A stretch of 64,000 nucleotides of DNA. Origin: an uncultured bacterium. GTDB taxonomy: Bacteria > Cyanobacteriota > Vampirovibrionia > Gastranaerophilales > Gastranaerophilaceae. The stretch spans positions 1-64,000 of the forward strand of contig CABRZP010000006.1 of NCBI GenBank assembly GCA_902475545.1. Reading direction: 5' to 3'. Position 1 is the first letter of the stretch. Each line of letters begins with the position of its first letter. This document shows, one piece after another, positions 41,920 to 50,681 of the stretch. The position numbers and the translations under genes were made by a program. Below the pieces are notes generated by a model that had not been told where the DNA came from, ran no database searches, and saw nothing but the letters and a program-made list of their open reading frames with translations.

Positions 41920-42589
41920 AAGTCCCTGCTTGTATGTCTCTTATAATTTCCCCATTATCTAATGTTATTACTCGTTTTCTAAAGTAATTAACCATAGTAT
42001 GATCATGAGTTGAAACTATAACTGTAATTCCTCGTTGGTTAATTTGGTCTAAAATTTGCATGATTTCCATTGAATTCTTAGGATCAAGATTTCCTGTTGG
42101 TTCATCTGCAATTAATAATGGCGGACCATTTACAATTGCACGAGCAATTCCTACTCTCTGCTGTTCTCCTCCGGATAATTCAGCTGGAGTTGCTTTCTTT
42201 TTTTCATATAATCCTACTATTTTTAAAGCTCCGTTTACACGAGCATCTATTTCTTTACTACTGATACCCAGAGTTCTGATAACGTAAGCTACATTATCAT
42301 ATACTGTCTGATTTTGTAATAGTTTGTAATCCTGAAAAACGATACCCATACATCTTCTTAGATTAGGTATTTTATCATTTGTTATATTTGCAATATCCAA
42401 TCCACCAATTGAAACAATTCCTGTGGTTGGTTTTTCTTCACCATAAAGCAGTTTCATTAAGGTTGATTTTCCTGCACCTGAAGCTCCAACAACAAATACA
42501 AATTCTCCTGCGTGGATTTCTAAACTTACATTTTTTAGTGCGTAATGGTCATTTTTATATCTTTTGGTAACGTTTTGGAATGTAATCAT
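41912..42589 (-). CDS. ftsE: Cell-division ATP-binding protein FtsE
   Basis: 225 aa ABC ATPase. Walker A GASGAGKSTLMKLLYGEE at about 36-53, Q-loop VFQDYKLL, signature LSGGEQQRVGIARAI at about 138-152, Walker B LLIADEPTGNLD and switch STHD. The short length and pairing with ftsX identify it. It starts 2 nt after the stop of the transketolase gene and so is co-transcribed with it. Confidence 0.96.
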   Translation of the reverse strand: MITFQNVTKRYKNDHYALKNVSLEIHAGEFVFVVGASGAGKSTLMKLLYGEEKPTTGIVSIGGLDIANITNDKIPNLRRCMGIVFQDYKLLQNQTVYDNVAYVIRTLGISSKEIDARVNGALKIVGLYEKKKATPAELSGGEQQRVGIARAIVNGPPLLIADEPTGNLDPKNSMEIMQILDQINQRGITVIVSTHDHTMVNYFRKRVITLDNGEIIRDIQAGTYE

Positions 42590-42591
42590 TA

Positions 42592-43560
42592 TTATATATT
42601 TCCTTGTTCTTTTTCTTTTTTTATCATTGTGCGAATTCTTTTAGCAAGTGTTTTCGAATCTAAGCCATAGTATTCAATAAGTTCGTCAGATTTTCCACTT
42701 TGTCCGAATTCGTCGTGAATTCCAACCCTATAAACTTTAGATGGACACTTGCTAGCTAGTGTTTCACAAATAGCAGAGCCAAGGCCGCCTATAATTGAAT
42801 GGTTTTCTACAGTTATTGCAAATTTTGTTTTTTGAACACTTTCAATTACTGTTTGGAAATCCAGAGGTTTTACTACCGGAACATTAATTACTTCCAAAGA
42901 AATACCTTCTTGTTTTAGTTCTTCAGCAGCCAGAAGTACTTCTGCTAATGTTTCTCCGTTAGTAAATACAGAAACATCTGTACCTTCTTCTACAACAACT
43001 GCTTTATGTATATTAAAATGATAATGTTCGTCAAAAATATCCGGAACATCACATCTTGATATTCTTATGTACATAGGTCCATCATGGAAAGATGCATATT
43101 TAATTACCTCTTCGCACTCTCTGCAATCTGCCGGAACAATTACTGTCATGTGAGGAATGCCTCTCATTAATGATATATCTTCTAAGGCTTGATGTGTTGC
43201 TCCGTCTTCTCCAACGGTGACACCACCATGTGTTCCTATTATTTTTACATTAAAGTCAGGATAACAGATCCCGTTTCTTATTTGATCATAAGTTCTGCCT
43301 GTAGCAAACATTGCGAAACTTGCAACGAAAGGAACTTTGCCTTCGGATGCCAGTCCTGCTGCGGTTGCAACCATATCTTGTTCCGCTATTCCGCAATCAA
43401 AGAATCTGTCAGGAAACTTGTCTGCAAATATTTTTGTTTGTGTTGAGCATGCTAAATCTGAGTCCATGACAACAATTCGTTCATTAATTTCTCCAATTTC
43501 AGCTAAAGTTTTACCAAAAGCTTTTCTAATAGAATTTTTTTTGTTTTTGTCTATATTCAT
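42592..43560 (-). CDS. Transketolase C-terminal half (split transketolase)
   Basis: 322 aa from ATG 43560, with GAGG upstream; an in-frame TTG at 43572 has no site. Contains the pyrimidine-binding domain of transketolases (MDSDLACSTQTKIFADKFPD, GIAEQDMVATAAGLASEGKV, the catalytic Glu in this motif) and the C-terminal domain. The N-terminal thiamine-pyrophosphate-binding half is absent here: the DNA upstream is noncoding, so its partner must be elsewhere. Likely part of the pentose-phosphate or terpenoid-related two-subunit transketolase. First gene of a five-gene operon with ftsE-ftsX. Confidence 0.88.
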   Translation of the reverse strand: MNIDKNKKNSIRKAFGKTLAEIGEINERIVVMDSDLACSTQTKIFADKFPDRFFDCGIAEQDMVATAAGLASEGKVPFVASFAMFATGRTYDQIRNGICYPDFNVKIIGTHGGVTVGEDGATHQALEDISLMRGIPHMTVIVPADCRECEEVIKYASFHDGPMYIRISRCDVPDIFDEHYHFNIHKAVVVEEGTDVSVFTNGETLAEVLLAAEELKQEGISLEVINVPVVKPLDFQTVIESVQKTKFAITVENHSIIGGLGSAICETLASKCPSKVYRVGIHDEFGQSGKSDELIEYYGLDSKTLAKRIRTMIKKEKEQGNI

Positions 43561-43819
43561 CGATATCCTCAAATATATAGTGGTTTTTAGACCATTCTCC
43601 CTATCTACAATTTCAATATTAGCATAAAAAATTAGATCTTTCCATTATAGACTTATTTTAAATTTTATTAATGCCTAAAATTAAGTTATAGCTTATTTTT
43701 TTGCTTTTAATGTAAAGTTTTATTAAAAAAAAGTGCAAATTTAGCAATATTTTCCCTTTAGGATTATTTAAAAGGTAGAATGGTAATAGACTCAATTTTA
43801 TGTAGGAAAGGAAAAATTT

Positions 43820-44941
43820 ATGAATCAAATTCCATGTGTGCCAATGACAAACCCTTATATGGTACAACAACAGACAACATATATGCCTGTCCCACAGCAA
43901 CCAAAATATAATGCTGTAAACATAGAAATTAATAACCCAACAGCAGGAGGAGTAAGTCCACAGTGTGCAAATCAACAAGTAACTGCACCTTACTATAATT
44001 ATCCTGAAGCACAAGTTTATAATTATCCGCAAGCACAACAACCTTGCTACTACCCTCCGGTAGGACAGTATCCGCAAGCTCCGGTTGCCCAAGCTCCACA
44101 AGCTCCTCAAGTAGCCGCTGCTCCAGTTGCAGTTCAACCTGCACCGGTACAAGTTCCGACAGCTCCACAAGCTCCGGTAATTCAACAACAAAATATTAAT
44201 GCACCTCAGGCTGTTCCTGTTCAACAAGTTCCGCCAACAGAGGTTCCAGAACCTGTAGTCTCAACTCCAACAGCAGAAACTCCTGCCCCGGCAGTTGAAC
44301 CACAAAAACCTGAAGTAGTTCCAGCTGAAACAGTTGCTCCTCAAGTTGATATGAATACTTTTATATCTAAATTAGCAAATCCTGATTTTGATGTTCAAGC
44401 AGCTGGTATGGAAGAAATTGCTAATATGGTTAAAACTGCACCGGATAAAGCAACAGAATTAGTTGATACTAAAGTGTTTGATGCATTAACAAATATTATC
44501 AATTTTGACTCAAGCAAACTTGAAGGTCCTACTGCAGAACAAATCGCTGCAAGAGAAAAATTAATGACAGGTAAAGAAGTAACTGAACAAGAAAAAACTC
44601 TAGCAAATACAATTACTCCAAAAGAACAAGCTGAAAGAAATAAAAGCTACGCTTTATTCACATCAGCAATAATGCAAAAACTTTATGCAGATGAAGTTGC
44701 AAGATTGTCAAATAATACAGTTCCATTAACTGAATTACCTGGTGCAATTACTGTAGTGGATCAATTAAAAGATAATCCTAACCCAATGGTTAGAGCATCT
44801 GCAATCGAAGCTTTAAGCTACTTACAAAATCCGGCATACAAAAACGACTTAACAACTGTATTTAACGTTGCTAAGAATGACCAAGATCCTGGAGTAGCTG
44901 AAGCAGCAAAAGTAGCTTTAGAAAGATTGAATCAAGTATAA
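43820..44941 (+). CDS. Pro/Gln-rich protein with HEAT-like C-terminal domain, unknown function
   Basis: 373 aa. Residues 1-165 are low complexity, rich in Pro, Gln, Ala and Tyr (YPQAPVAQAPQAP and similar). Residues 180-373 form helical repeats of HEAT/armadillo type (DFDVQAAGMEEIANMVKTAP; NPMVRASAIEALSYLQNPAY; DPGVAEAAKVALERLNQV). No signal peptide. Good ribosome site (GGAAAGG) and a strong terminator make it a single-gene unit. The disordered head plus HEAT tail suggests a scaffold. Codon use is that of a highly expressed gene (regular third positions). Confidence 0.7.
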   Translation: MNQIPCVPMTNPYMVQQQTTYMPVPQQPKYNAVNIEINNPTAGGVSPQCANQQVTAPYYNYPEAQVYNYPQAQQPCYYPPVGQYPQAPVAQAPQAPQVAAAPVAVQPAPVQVPTAPQAPVIQQQNINAPQAVPVQQVPPTEVPEPVVSTPTAETPAPAVEPQKPEVVPAETVAPQVDMNTFISKLANPDFDVQAAGMEEIANMVKTAPDKATELVDTKVFDALTNIINFDSSKLEGPTAEQIAAREKLMTGKEVTEQEKTLANTITPKEQAERNKSYALFTSAIMQKLYADEVARLSNNTVPLTELPGAITVVDQLKDNPNPMVRASAIEALSYLQNPAYKNDLTTVFNVAKNDQDPGVAEAAKVALERLNQV

Positions 44942-44982
44942 TAACTAAAATTGATTCTTAAATAAAATTCCTTTCTTTAAAT

Positions 44983-45016
44983 AAAATAAAGCCCCTTTTT
45001 AAAGGGGCTTTATTTT
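44983..45016. terminator. Bidirectional terminator between the HEAT-like gene and plsC
   Basis: AATAAAGCCCCTTT mirrored as AAAGGGGCTTTATT around a 2-nt centre, with T- and A-rich flanks. Confidence 0.9.
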
Positions 45017-45038
45017 CTGGTTTATTTATAAATATAAT

Positions 45039-45743
45039 TTATACCGCTTGTTTTTCTTTTATAGTATCAGGTATATCTGCACAGTTTTCGTAATCTGCAA
45101 GTTCGCAGATTTGTCTGCTCCATTCATAAACAATTTCATTTTCAGACAATTGGTAAGAAATAGGTTTTCCTATTTTGATAGTAACATTTCTTCTTGTAAA
45201 TGGTTTAAGTTTTGGATAGCCATCCCAGTTTGCAATTGCAACAGGAACAATATCGGCTTTAGCATTTTTTGCAATTGCTACAAATCCTTTTTTTATGCCG
45301 TCGAGTTTTCCGTAAGGTCGGGTTCCGCCTTGTGGAAATATTCCCAGTGACCAACTTGTACTTACTACGTCACGTACGGTTTTAAATGTTGCGATTTCAG
45401 GTTTAGTTCTGTCTACTGCAAAAGCTCCAAGGCGTTTAACCAGCCAGCTTAATTTTTCGTCAGGTTCAAATAATTCTTTCTTTGCCATAAATGCTATAGG
45501 GCAAAGTGCTGCCATAGCTACCATTGGAGGGTCAAATATTGATACATGGTTTGCTGCATATATATATTTTCCTTTTTTGGCTTGATTTGCAGGAAGGTTT
45601 TTTCGTCCTTCGATTTTAAAATTGTAGAATATTATAAAGAAGCCATATACAACAACTAATAAAAAGGTCATAAAAAATATAGTTCTGAATAAATTATATT
45701 CTTTTGCATATCTTCTGTTGAAGTTGCGTACTTGTTTAGTCAT
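45039..45743 (-). CDS. 1-acyl-glycerol-3-phosphate acyltransferase (PlsC family), copy 1
   Basis: 234 aa. One N-terminal membrane helix (TIFFMTFLLVVVYGFFIIFY at about 19-38), then the catalytic HX4D box NHVSIFDPP at about 64-72 and FPQGGTRPYGKL (usually EGTR; here Q-G-G-T-R) with downstream VPVAIANWD. Transfers acyl chains to lysophosphatidate during membrane lipid synthesis. Overlaps copy 2 upstream by 8 nt; the pair probably arose by duplication and may use different acyl donors. Confidence 0.9.
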   Translation of the reverse strand: MTKQVRNFNRRYAKEYNLFRTIFFMTFLLVVVYGFFIIFYNFKIEGRKNLPANQAKKGKYIYAANHVSIFDPPMVAMAALCPIAFMAKKELFEPDEKLSWLVKRLGAFAVDRTKPEIATFKTVRDVVSTSWSLGIFPQGGTRPYGKLDGIKKGFVAIAKNAKADIVPVAIANWDGYPKLKPFTRRNVTIKIGKPISYQLSENEIVYEWSRQICELADYENCADIPDTIKEKQAV

Positions 45744-46425
45744 TTTTACAGACCTCCTCTTCAGTTTTATTAACTTCTTCGTTAATATATTTAAATCCGG
45801 TTAGTTTTTGGATCTCTTCAATCCATTTTTCTTTAACTACTTCAGGATTTTTGTCATAAGGTATAATTTCACCGATATTTACAATGATTTTGCCGGTAAA
45901 TGGCCATCTTTTTACTTCATTTGTTCCAATTAATCCAACGGGAAGAATATTACATTTTGTAAGTTTAGCAAGCCCTGCAAAACCTTTAGTTACTCCCTTG
46001 ATTTCGCCGGGAACACCTCGGGTTCCTTGCGGAAACATTCCAAGAACCCAGTTACTTGCTTTTATCGCCTGAACTGTTTTGATAGTTGAAGGCCCCAAGC
46101 TTTCTCTGTTTACAGCGAAAGCTCCCAGCCAGTCAATCCACCATCTTAAAAAAGGAATATCAAATAGTTCTTTTTTTGCCATAAATGCTACACTTCTTGG
46201 CATAACCGCAACCATTAGCGGTGGGTCTAATGTTGAAAGGTGGTTAGGACATACTATATAATTGTTATCTTTTGGAACATTTTCAAGTCCATTAATTTCA
46301 ATTCTATATACAAGTTTCAATCTTATCATGTACCCTATTTTACATACCAAAAATTGAAATAAAGTTCTCCATTTGTTAAATTGAGAGGTTTTTCTGGTAC
46401 TATATTGTTTCTTTTGTTTTGCCAT
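45736..46425 (-). CDS. 1-acyl-glycerol-3-phosphate acyltransferase (PlsC family), copy 2
   Basis: 229 aa. HX4D box NHLSTLDPP at about 61-69, FPQGTRGVPGEIKGVTKGF at about 135-153 and LPVGLIGTNEV. Weakly hydrophobic N-terminal helix anchors it to the membrane. First gene of the two-gene operon, divergent from the phosphohexomutase gene. Which copy is the main PlsC cannot be decided from sequence. Confidence 0.9.
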   Translation of the reverse strand: MAKQKKQYSTRKTSQFNKWRTLFQFLVCKIGYMIRLKLVYRIEINGLENVPKDNNYIVCPNHLSTLDPPLMVAVMPRSVAFMAKKELFDIPFLRWWIDWLGAFAVNRESLGPSTIKTVQAIKASNWVLGMFPQGTRGVPGEIKGVTKGFAGLAKLTKCNILPVGLIGTNEVKRWPFTGKIIVNIGEIIPYDKNPEVVKEKWIEEIQKLTGFKYINEEVNKTEEEVCKND

Positions 46426-46534
46426 AACTATAACTCTCCATATCTGTATTAGTATTATACATAAAAATTCTTGCAGGGGCTACTTATTAATCTTTTTTTA
46501 TTGTATTATCATAGAAAATGATAAGGAGAGATAT

Positions 46535-48814
46535 ATGTTAGAATTGCAAGTGTCTGATAACGAATTAGAAAATGAGTTGTTTAAAAGTGTTTATGAAAAA
46601 ACTCCCGATTATGTCAAAAATTTGGAGTTAATGGATTTTAATAATAAAGGTGAATTTTCCTTTATTTTAAAAAAAGAACATTTGGGGCAGTATGATGAGA
46701 ATTTGAATCCGGAAGGTTTAGGTTTGAATGAGTGGTTTGCAAACTATGCTAAAGAAGCTAAAGTTTCAACTGCAGGTATTCGTGGTCCTCAAAATATTTT
46801 GAATCCGCAAGATACACGTTTCCCAATTAATCTTGTTGGTATTGTTCTTGCGACATTAGCAAAGGCTCTTGTTGCAAATGAAAAATACCCTGATAAACGA
46901 ATTGTTAAAGTTGCCGGCTGTGAAGTAAGATATAATTCTCAATTATTTTTAGATGCTATTACTAGAATTCAAGCAGCTCAAGGTATTGAAACACTTGTTC
47001 CTGTTGGTAAAAAAACTATTCCGATTTGGTTAGCTTCATTTTTGGCTTTTAAATTAGATTTGCTTGGAGGAGAGTATATTACTTCAAGTCACGGAATTTC
47101 TGTTAAAAATGCAACCAAGGATTTAAATTGCCAAGGTAGTCAATATCTTCCTGAAGAATCAATGGAATTTGTTAATAAAATTCAAGAAATATTCAATGAA
47201 GTAGAAGAAAAAGGCTATTATGAAATTAAAATCTCTGCTGCTGATAATCCATTAATAAATGAGACTGCTATGAAATTTATTGATGATGGTGTCGATTTGT
47301 ATGTTGAATACTTAAGATCTGGAGTAGCACAAAATATCAATTTGGATTTAATTAAATCATTTGAATCGAAAATTATAATTGAGAATGTTGGCGGTTCTGC
47401 GTACAGAACACTTTCACGAGTTCTGGAAAAATTAGGGATTTCTGATAAATTTAAATGGTTTAATATTGAGGAAGATCCATTTTTCCATTCTATTGGAAAA
47501 TATGATGTGACTCCAAAAGGTGAAAAAGCTTTTTATGATTATTCAGTGGATGCAACTGTTCTTGCAAAACATTCGGACGGGTCTAAATTTTTCCCTGTGA
47601 TTGATACAATGGGGTATGCTGAAAAGTTGAAAGATTTTCCTGCCGGTACAGCTGTTTTAATTACGGATCCGGATCATGACAGATTAACTGTAACTCAAAC
47701 CGAACCTGTTTCAAGAATTCCAGAATTAAATAAACTTGGTATTGATTATGTTAAATTAACAGAAGATATGGTGTTAACTGTATTTACTGCAAATCAGGCA
47801 TTTTTGATGTTGATGGATTTTTGGGCAAAACAGTTAAAATCTGAAAATCTTTGGAACAACCATCCTAGATTTATGATTAAAACAACTGCTTCAGCACTCT
47901 CTTGGGATGAGTGGGCTGCTAAAAACGGGGTTAAGGTTGTTAATGTTCCTGTTGGATTCAAAGAAATTGCTAATATAATGAAAAAAGTTGAACTTAAATT
48001 GAAAAATAATCCAGATGAAACTGTTGTTGTAGATGACGTCTTTGGTAATTCTATAGATTTAGGTATAAATCCTCGTTTGTTATTTGGCGGAGAAGAATCC
48101 GGCGGAATGATTATGGGTACAGAAGACTTGATAAAATCTCAACATGGCAGATTTGCAGTTGCAATGCGTGAGAAAAGTGCTACCGAAGCTATTATTGTTG
48201 CAGCTGCCTTGATTTCAAAACTGAAAACTTTAAATATTTCACTTTCTCAATATCTTGAAGATGTGTTTAATTCGAATAATATTATAGGTCGTTTTGATAC
48301 TCGTGTTGATATTGCTTATTACAATGAATCTGAACCTGATATTAATAAATTAAAAGAATCAAAAGTGAAGGGGGAAGCTCTCAGAACTAAAAATGATATG
48401 TTCTATTTATCAATGGCGATTGCTTTAAAGGAAAATTTAATAAATCTTGAAGATATAAAACATATTTTGAATGATAAATTTTCATCTGTTGGTTTAAATT
48501 TTGATAATTTAAAATCTGTTAAATTTGTCGGAGATGGTACATATTTAGAATTTGATGATAAATATATTGAAATCAGACCATCAGGAACTGATGCTAAAAC
48601 AAAAGCTTACGGTGGCGGGTTGAGTAAAGATGAAATTGAAAAATATGCAACTGTTTTAGGAAATTATTCCGGTGATAGGACAGAGTTGCATACATCATTG
48701 ATTCCGTCAGCTTTCTACGACGATTGTAAGGATAGAGCAATGGATTACTATTTACGCTTTGTAGACAAAGATGCGAATAATGAACCGTTTGAAATTCCGG
48801 AATATAACTTTTAA
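46535..48814 (+). CDS. Alpha-D-phosphohexomutase superfamily enzyme, long form
   Basis: 759 aa, longer than the usual 450-600. Superfamily landmarks in order: STAGIRGPQ near residue 80 (start of domain 1), the phosphoserine loop ITSSHGISVKN at about 187-197 (normally TASHNP), metal loop DPDHDRL at about 384-390, sugar loop GGEESGG at about 522-528 and phosphate loop EIRPSGTDAKTKAYGGG near 690. It interconverts sugar 1- and 6-phosphates. The altered active-site serine context and length make it an atypical subgroup; glucose, mannose or glucosamine phosphate are all possible. AAGGAG before ATG 46535. Confidence 0.85.
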   Translation: MLELQVSDNELENELFKSVYEKTPDYVKNLELMDFNNKGEFSFILKKEHLGQYDENLNPEGLGLNEWFANYAKEAKVSTAGIRGPQNILNPQDTRFPINLVGIVLATLAKALVANEKYPDKRIVKVAGCEVRYNSQLFLDAITRIQAAQGIETLVPVGKKTIPIWLASFLAFKLDLLGGEYITSSHGISVKNATKDLNCQGSQYLPEESMEFVNKIQEIFNEVEEKGYYEIKISAADNPLINETAMKFIDDGVDLYVEYLRSGVAQNINLDLIKSFESKIIIENVGGSAYRTLSRVLEKLGISDKFKWFNIEEDPFFHSIGKYDVTPKGEKAFYDYSVDATVLAKHSDGSKFFPVIDTMGYAEKLKDFPAGTAVLITDPDHDRLTVTQTEPVSRIPELNKLGIDYVKLTEDMVLTVFTANQAFLMLMDFWAKQLKSENLWNNHPRFMIKTTASALSWDEWAAKNGVKVVNVPVGFKEIANIMKKVELKLKNNPDETVVVDDVFGNSIDLGINPRLLFGGEESGGMIMGTEDLIKSQHGRFAVAMREKSATEAIIVAAALISKLKTLNISLSQYLEDVFNSNNIIGRFDTRVDIAYYNESEPDINKLKESKVKGEALRTKNDMFYLSMAIALKENLINLEDIKHILNDKFSSVGLNFDNLKSVKFVGDGTYLEFDDKYIEIRPSGTDAKTKAYGGGLSKDEIEKYATVLGNYSGDRTELHTSLIPSAFYDDCKDRAMDYYLRFVDKDANNEPFEIPEYNF

Positions 48815-48822
48815 TAAATTGT

Positions 48823-48849
48823 ACCCTGAACTTGTTTCAGGGTCTTTTT
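48823..48849 (+). terminator. Terminator of the phosphohexomutase gene
   Basis: ACCCTGAA (48823-48830) pairs with TTCAGGGT (48836-48843), followed by CTTTTTAT. Confidence 0.85.
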
Positions 48850-48891
48850 ATATTATAATTATCTTGCGAATATATTAAATGAGGTTATTGT

Positions 48892-50625
48892 ATGTTAAGA
48901 GATTATTTTATAAATAAAATTGAAAACGCAATTGAACAAGCTGTTGCAGAAAATAAATTAGGACAAATGACAGAATATGTTAAAGGTTCTTTGTCAGTCG
49001 AAAAACCTAAAAATCCGGAATTTGGTGATTTTGCGGTTAATGTTTCTTCCCTTGCTCGTAGTGCAAGAATTGCGCCTCCGATGATTGCAAATGCTATTGT
49101 TGAATTTGTTGATAAAGAGGATAATGAATATTCTGTTATTGGCGGATTTATTAATTTTAAGGCAGGAAAAAGTCTTTTAATTGATTTGGTAGATGAAATT
49201 TTTACAAAAAATAAAGATTTTGGACGTCCTGAAAATATTGAAAAAGAAAAAATTATATTAGAGTATATTTCTGCAAATCCTACAGGTCCGTTCCATATTG
49301 GGCACGGTAGATGGGCGGCAATGGGCAGTGCTCTTGCTAATTTATTAAAATTCTACGGTCATGATGTTTATCAGGAATTTTATATCAATGATGCTGGTTC
49401 TCAAATTCAAAAACTCGGCAGATCTCTTATTATTAGAGTAAAACAAGAGTTAGGTGATAGTATTGATTTCCCAGAAGATGAAATTGAAAGAAAAAATTAT
49501 TATCCGGGAGATTATTTAATTCCTGTTGCAAAACAGTTTTTAGCTGAAAATCCGCAAGTTAAATCTGTGGCTGATGTTGATAAGATTGATTTACAAGTAT
49601 ATTGCGATTTTGCTAAAAACTATGAAGAAAAAGTTCAGCGTGATTTATTAGACAATTTTAGAGTTTCATTCGATAAATTCTATTCAGAATTGTCACTTCA
49701 TAATTCTGGAAAAGTTGAAGAATGTGTTCAAAAATTACGTGACAGCGGTAAAATTTATAATAAGGAAGGAGCTGAATGGTTTAAATCTTCAGATTATGGA
49801 GATGATCAGGACCGTGTAATTAAGAAAGCTGATGGCTCAAATACTTATTTAACAGCTGATATTGCGTATCATATAGATAAATTAGAACGCGGATTCGATA
49901 GAATGATTAATATTTGGGGAGCTGACCACCATGGTTATGTTGCTAGAGTTAAGGCCTCAATTGAAGCGTTAGGCTATAATCCTAATAAGTTAGAAGTTCT
50001 ACTCGGACAGTTGGTAAACCTTGTAATCAACGGTAATGAAGTTCGCATGGGTAAACGTAAAAATATGGTTACTCTTGAAGATTTAATTGACGAGGTTGGA
50101 GTTGATGCAACCAGATTCTGGATGTCTATGAGAAATATTGATACAACTCTTGATTTTGATATTGAGCTTGCTAAAACAAAGTCAGATGAAAATCCGGTTT
50201 TCTATGTTCAATATGCACATGCCAGAGCCTGCTCAATTATTAGAAATGCAACAAACGACAAAGTTGATACAGAAACAGGTAAAACAACCCCTGCAGTATT
50301 ATCAGAGGCTCTGTTCAATGATTTAATTGAAAATTTTGATAAAAATCTAATGAATTTGACTATTGCAGATGCAAGAAAACTTATCTTAAAACTTGAAGAG
50401 TTTAAATCTTTGATTGTTTCTTCGGCTCAATCAAGACAAGTTTATACAATTTGTCGTTATGTACAAGAGTTGGCTGCAGAATTTCATTCATTCTATAACT
50501 CTACAAGAGTTATTACAGATGATATTGAATTAACAAAAGCAAGATTGTCATTAGTTTGGGCATTTAAAACTGTTCTTGCCAATGCACTTAATATTCTTGC
50601 TGTTTCAGCTCCTGAACGTATGTAA
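48892..50625 (+). CDS. argS: Arginyl-tRNA synthetase
   Basis: Class I synthetase charging tRNA-Arg. 577 aa. N-terminal Add1 domain, then the HIGH motif in SANPTGPFHIGHGRWAAMGS at about 125-144, INDAGSQIQKLG, and the KMSKS-region equivalent VRMGKRKNMVTLEDLI at about 384-399. The C-terminal anticodon-binding domain ends LNILAVSAPERM, the normal ArgS end. GAGG precedes ATG 48892. Confidence 0.97.
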   Translation: MLRDYFINKIENAIEQAVAENKLGQMTEYVKGSLSVEKPKNPEFGDFAVNVSSLARSARIAPPMIANAIVEFVDKEDNEYSVIGGFINFKAGKSLLIDLVDEIFTKNKDFGRPENIEKEKIILEYISANPTGPFHIGHGRWAAMGSALANLLKFYGHDVYQEFYINDAGSQIQKLGRSLIIRVKQELGDSIDFPEDEIERKNYYPGDYLIPVAKQFLAENPQVKSVADVDKIDLQVYCDFAKNYEEKVQRDLLDNFRVSFDKFYSELSLHNSGKVEECVQKLRDSGKIYNKEGAEWFKSSDYGDDQDRVIKKADGSNTYLTADIAYHIDKLERGFDRMINIWGADHHGYVARVKASIEALGYNPNKLEVLLGQLVNLVINGNEVRMGKRKNMVTLEDLIDEVGVDATRFWMSMRNIDTTLDFDIELAKTKSDENPVFYVQYAHARACSIIRNATNDKVDTETGKTTPAVLSEALFNDLIENFDKNLMNLTIADARKLILKLEEFKSLIVSSAQSRQVYTICRYVQELAAEFHSFYNSTRVITDDIELTKARLSLVWAFKTVLANALNILAVSAPERM

Positions 50626-50641
50626 ATTTCATAAGAATTAT

Positions 50642-50678
50642 AAAAAAGACTTCTATATAGCCTAGAAGTCTTTTTTTA
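50642..50678. terminator. Terminator between argS and the PLD-type gene
   Basis: AAAGACTTCTA (50645-50655) pairs with TAGAAGTCTTT (50663-50673) and has A- and T-runs on either side, so it can serve both convergent genes. Confidence 0.88.
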
Positions 50679-50681
50679 TTG

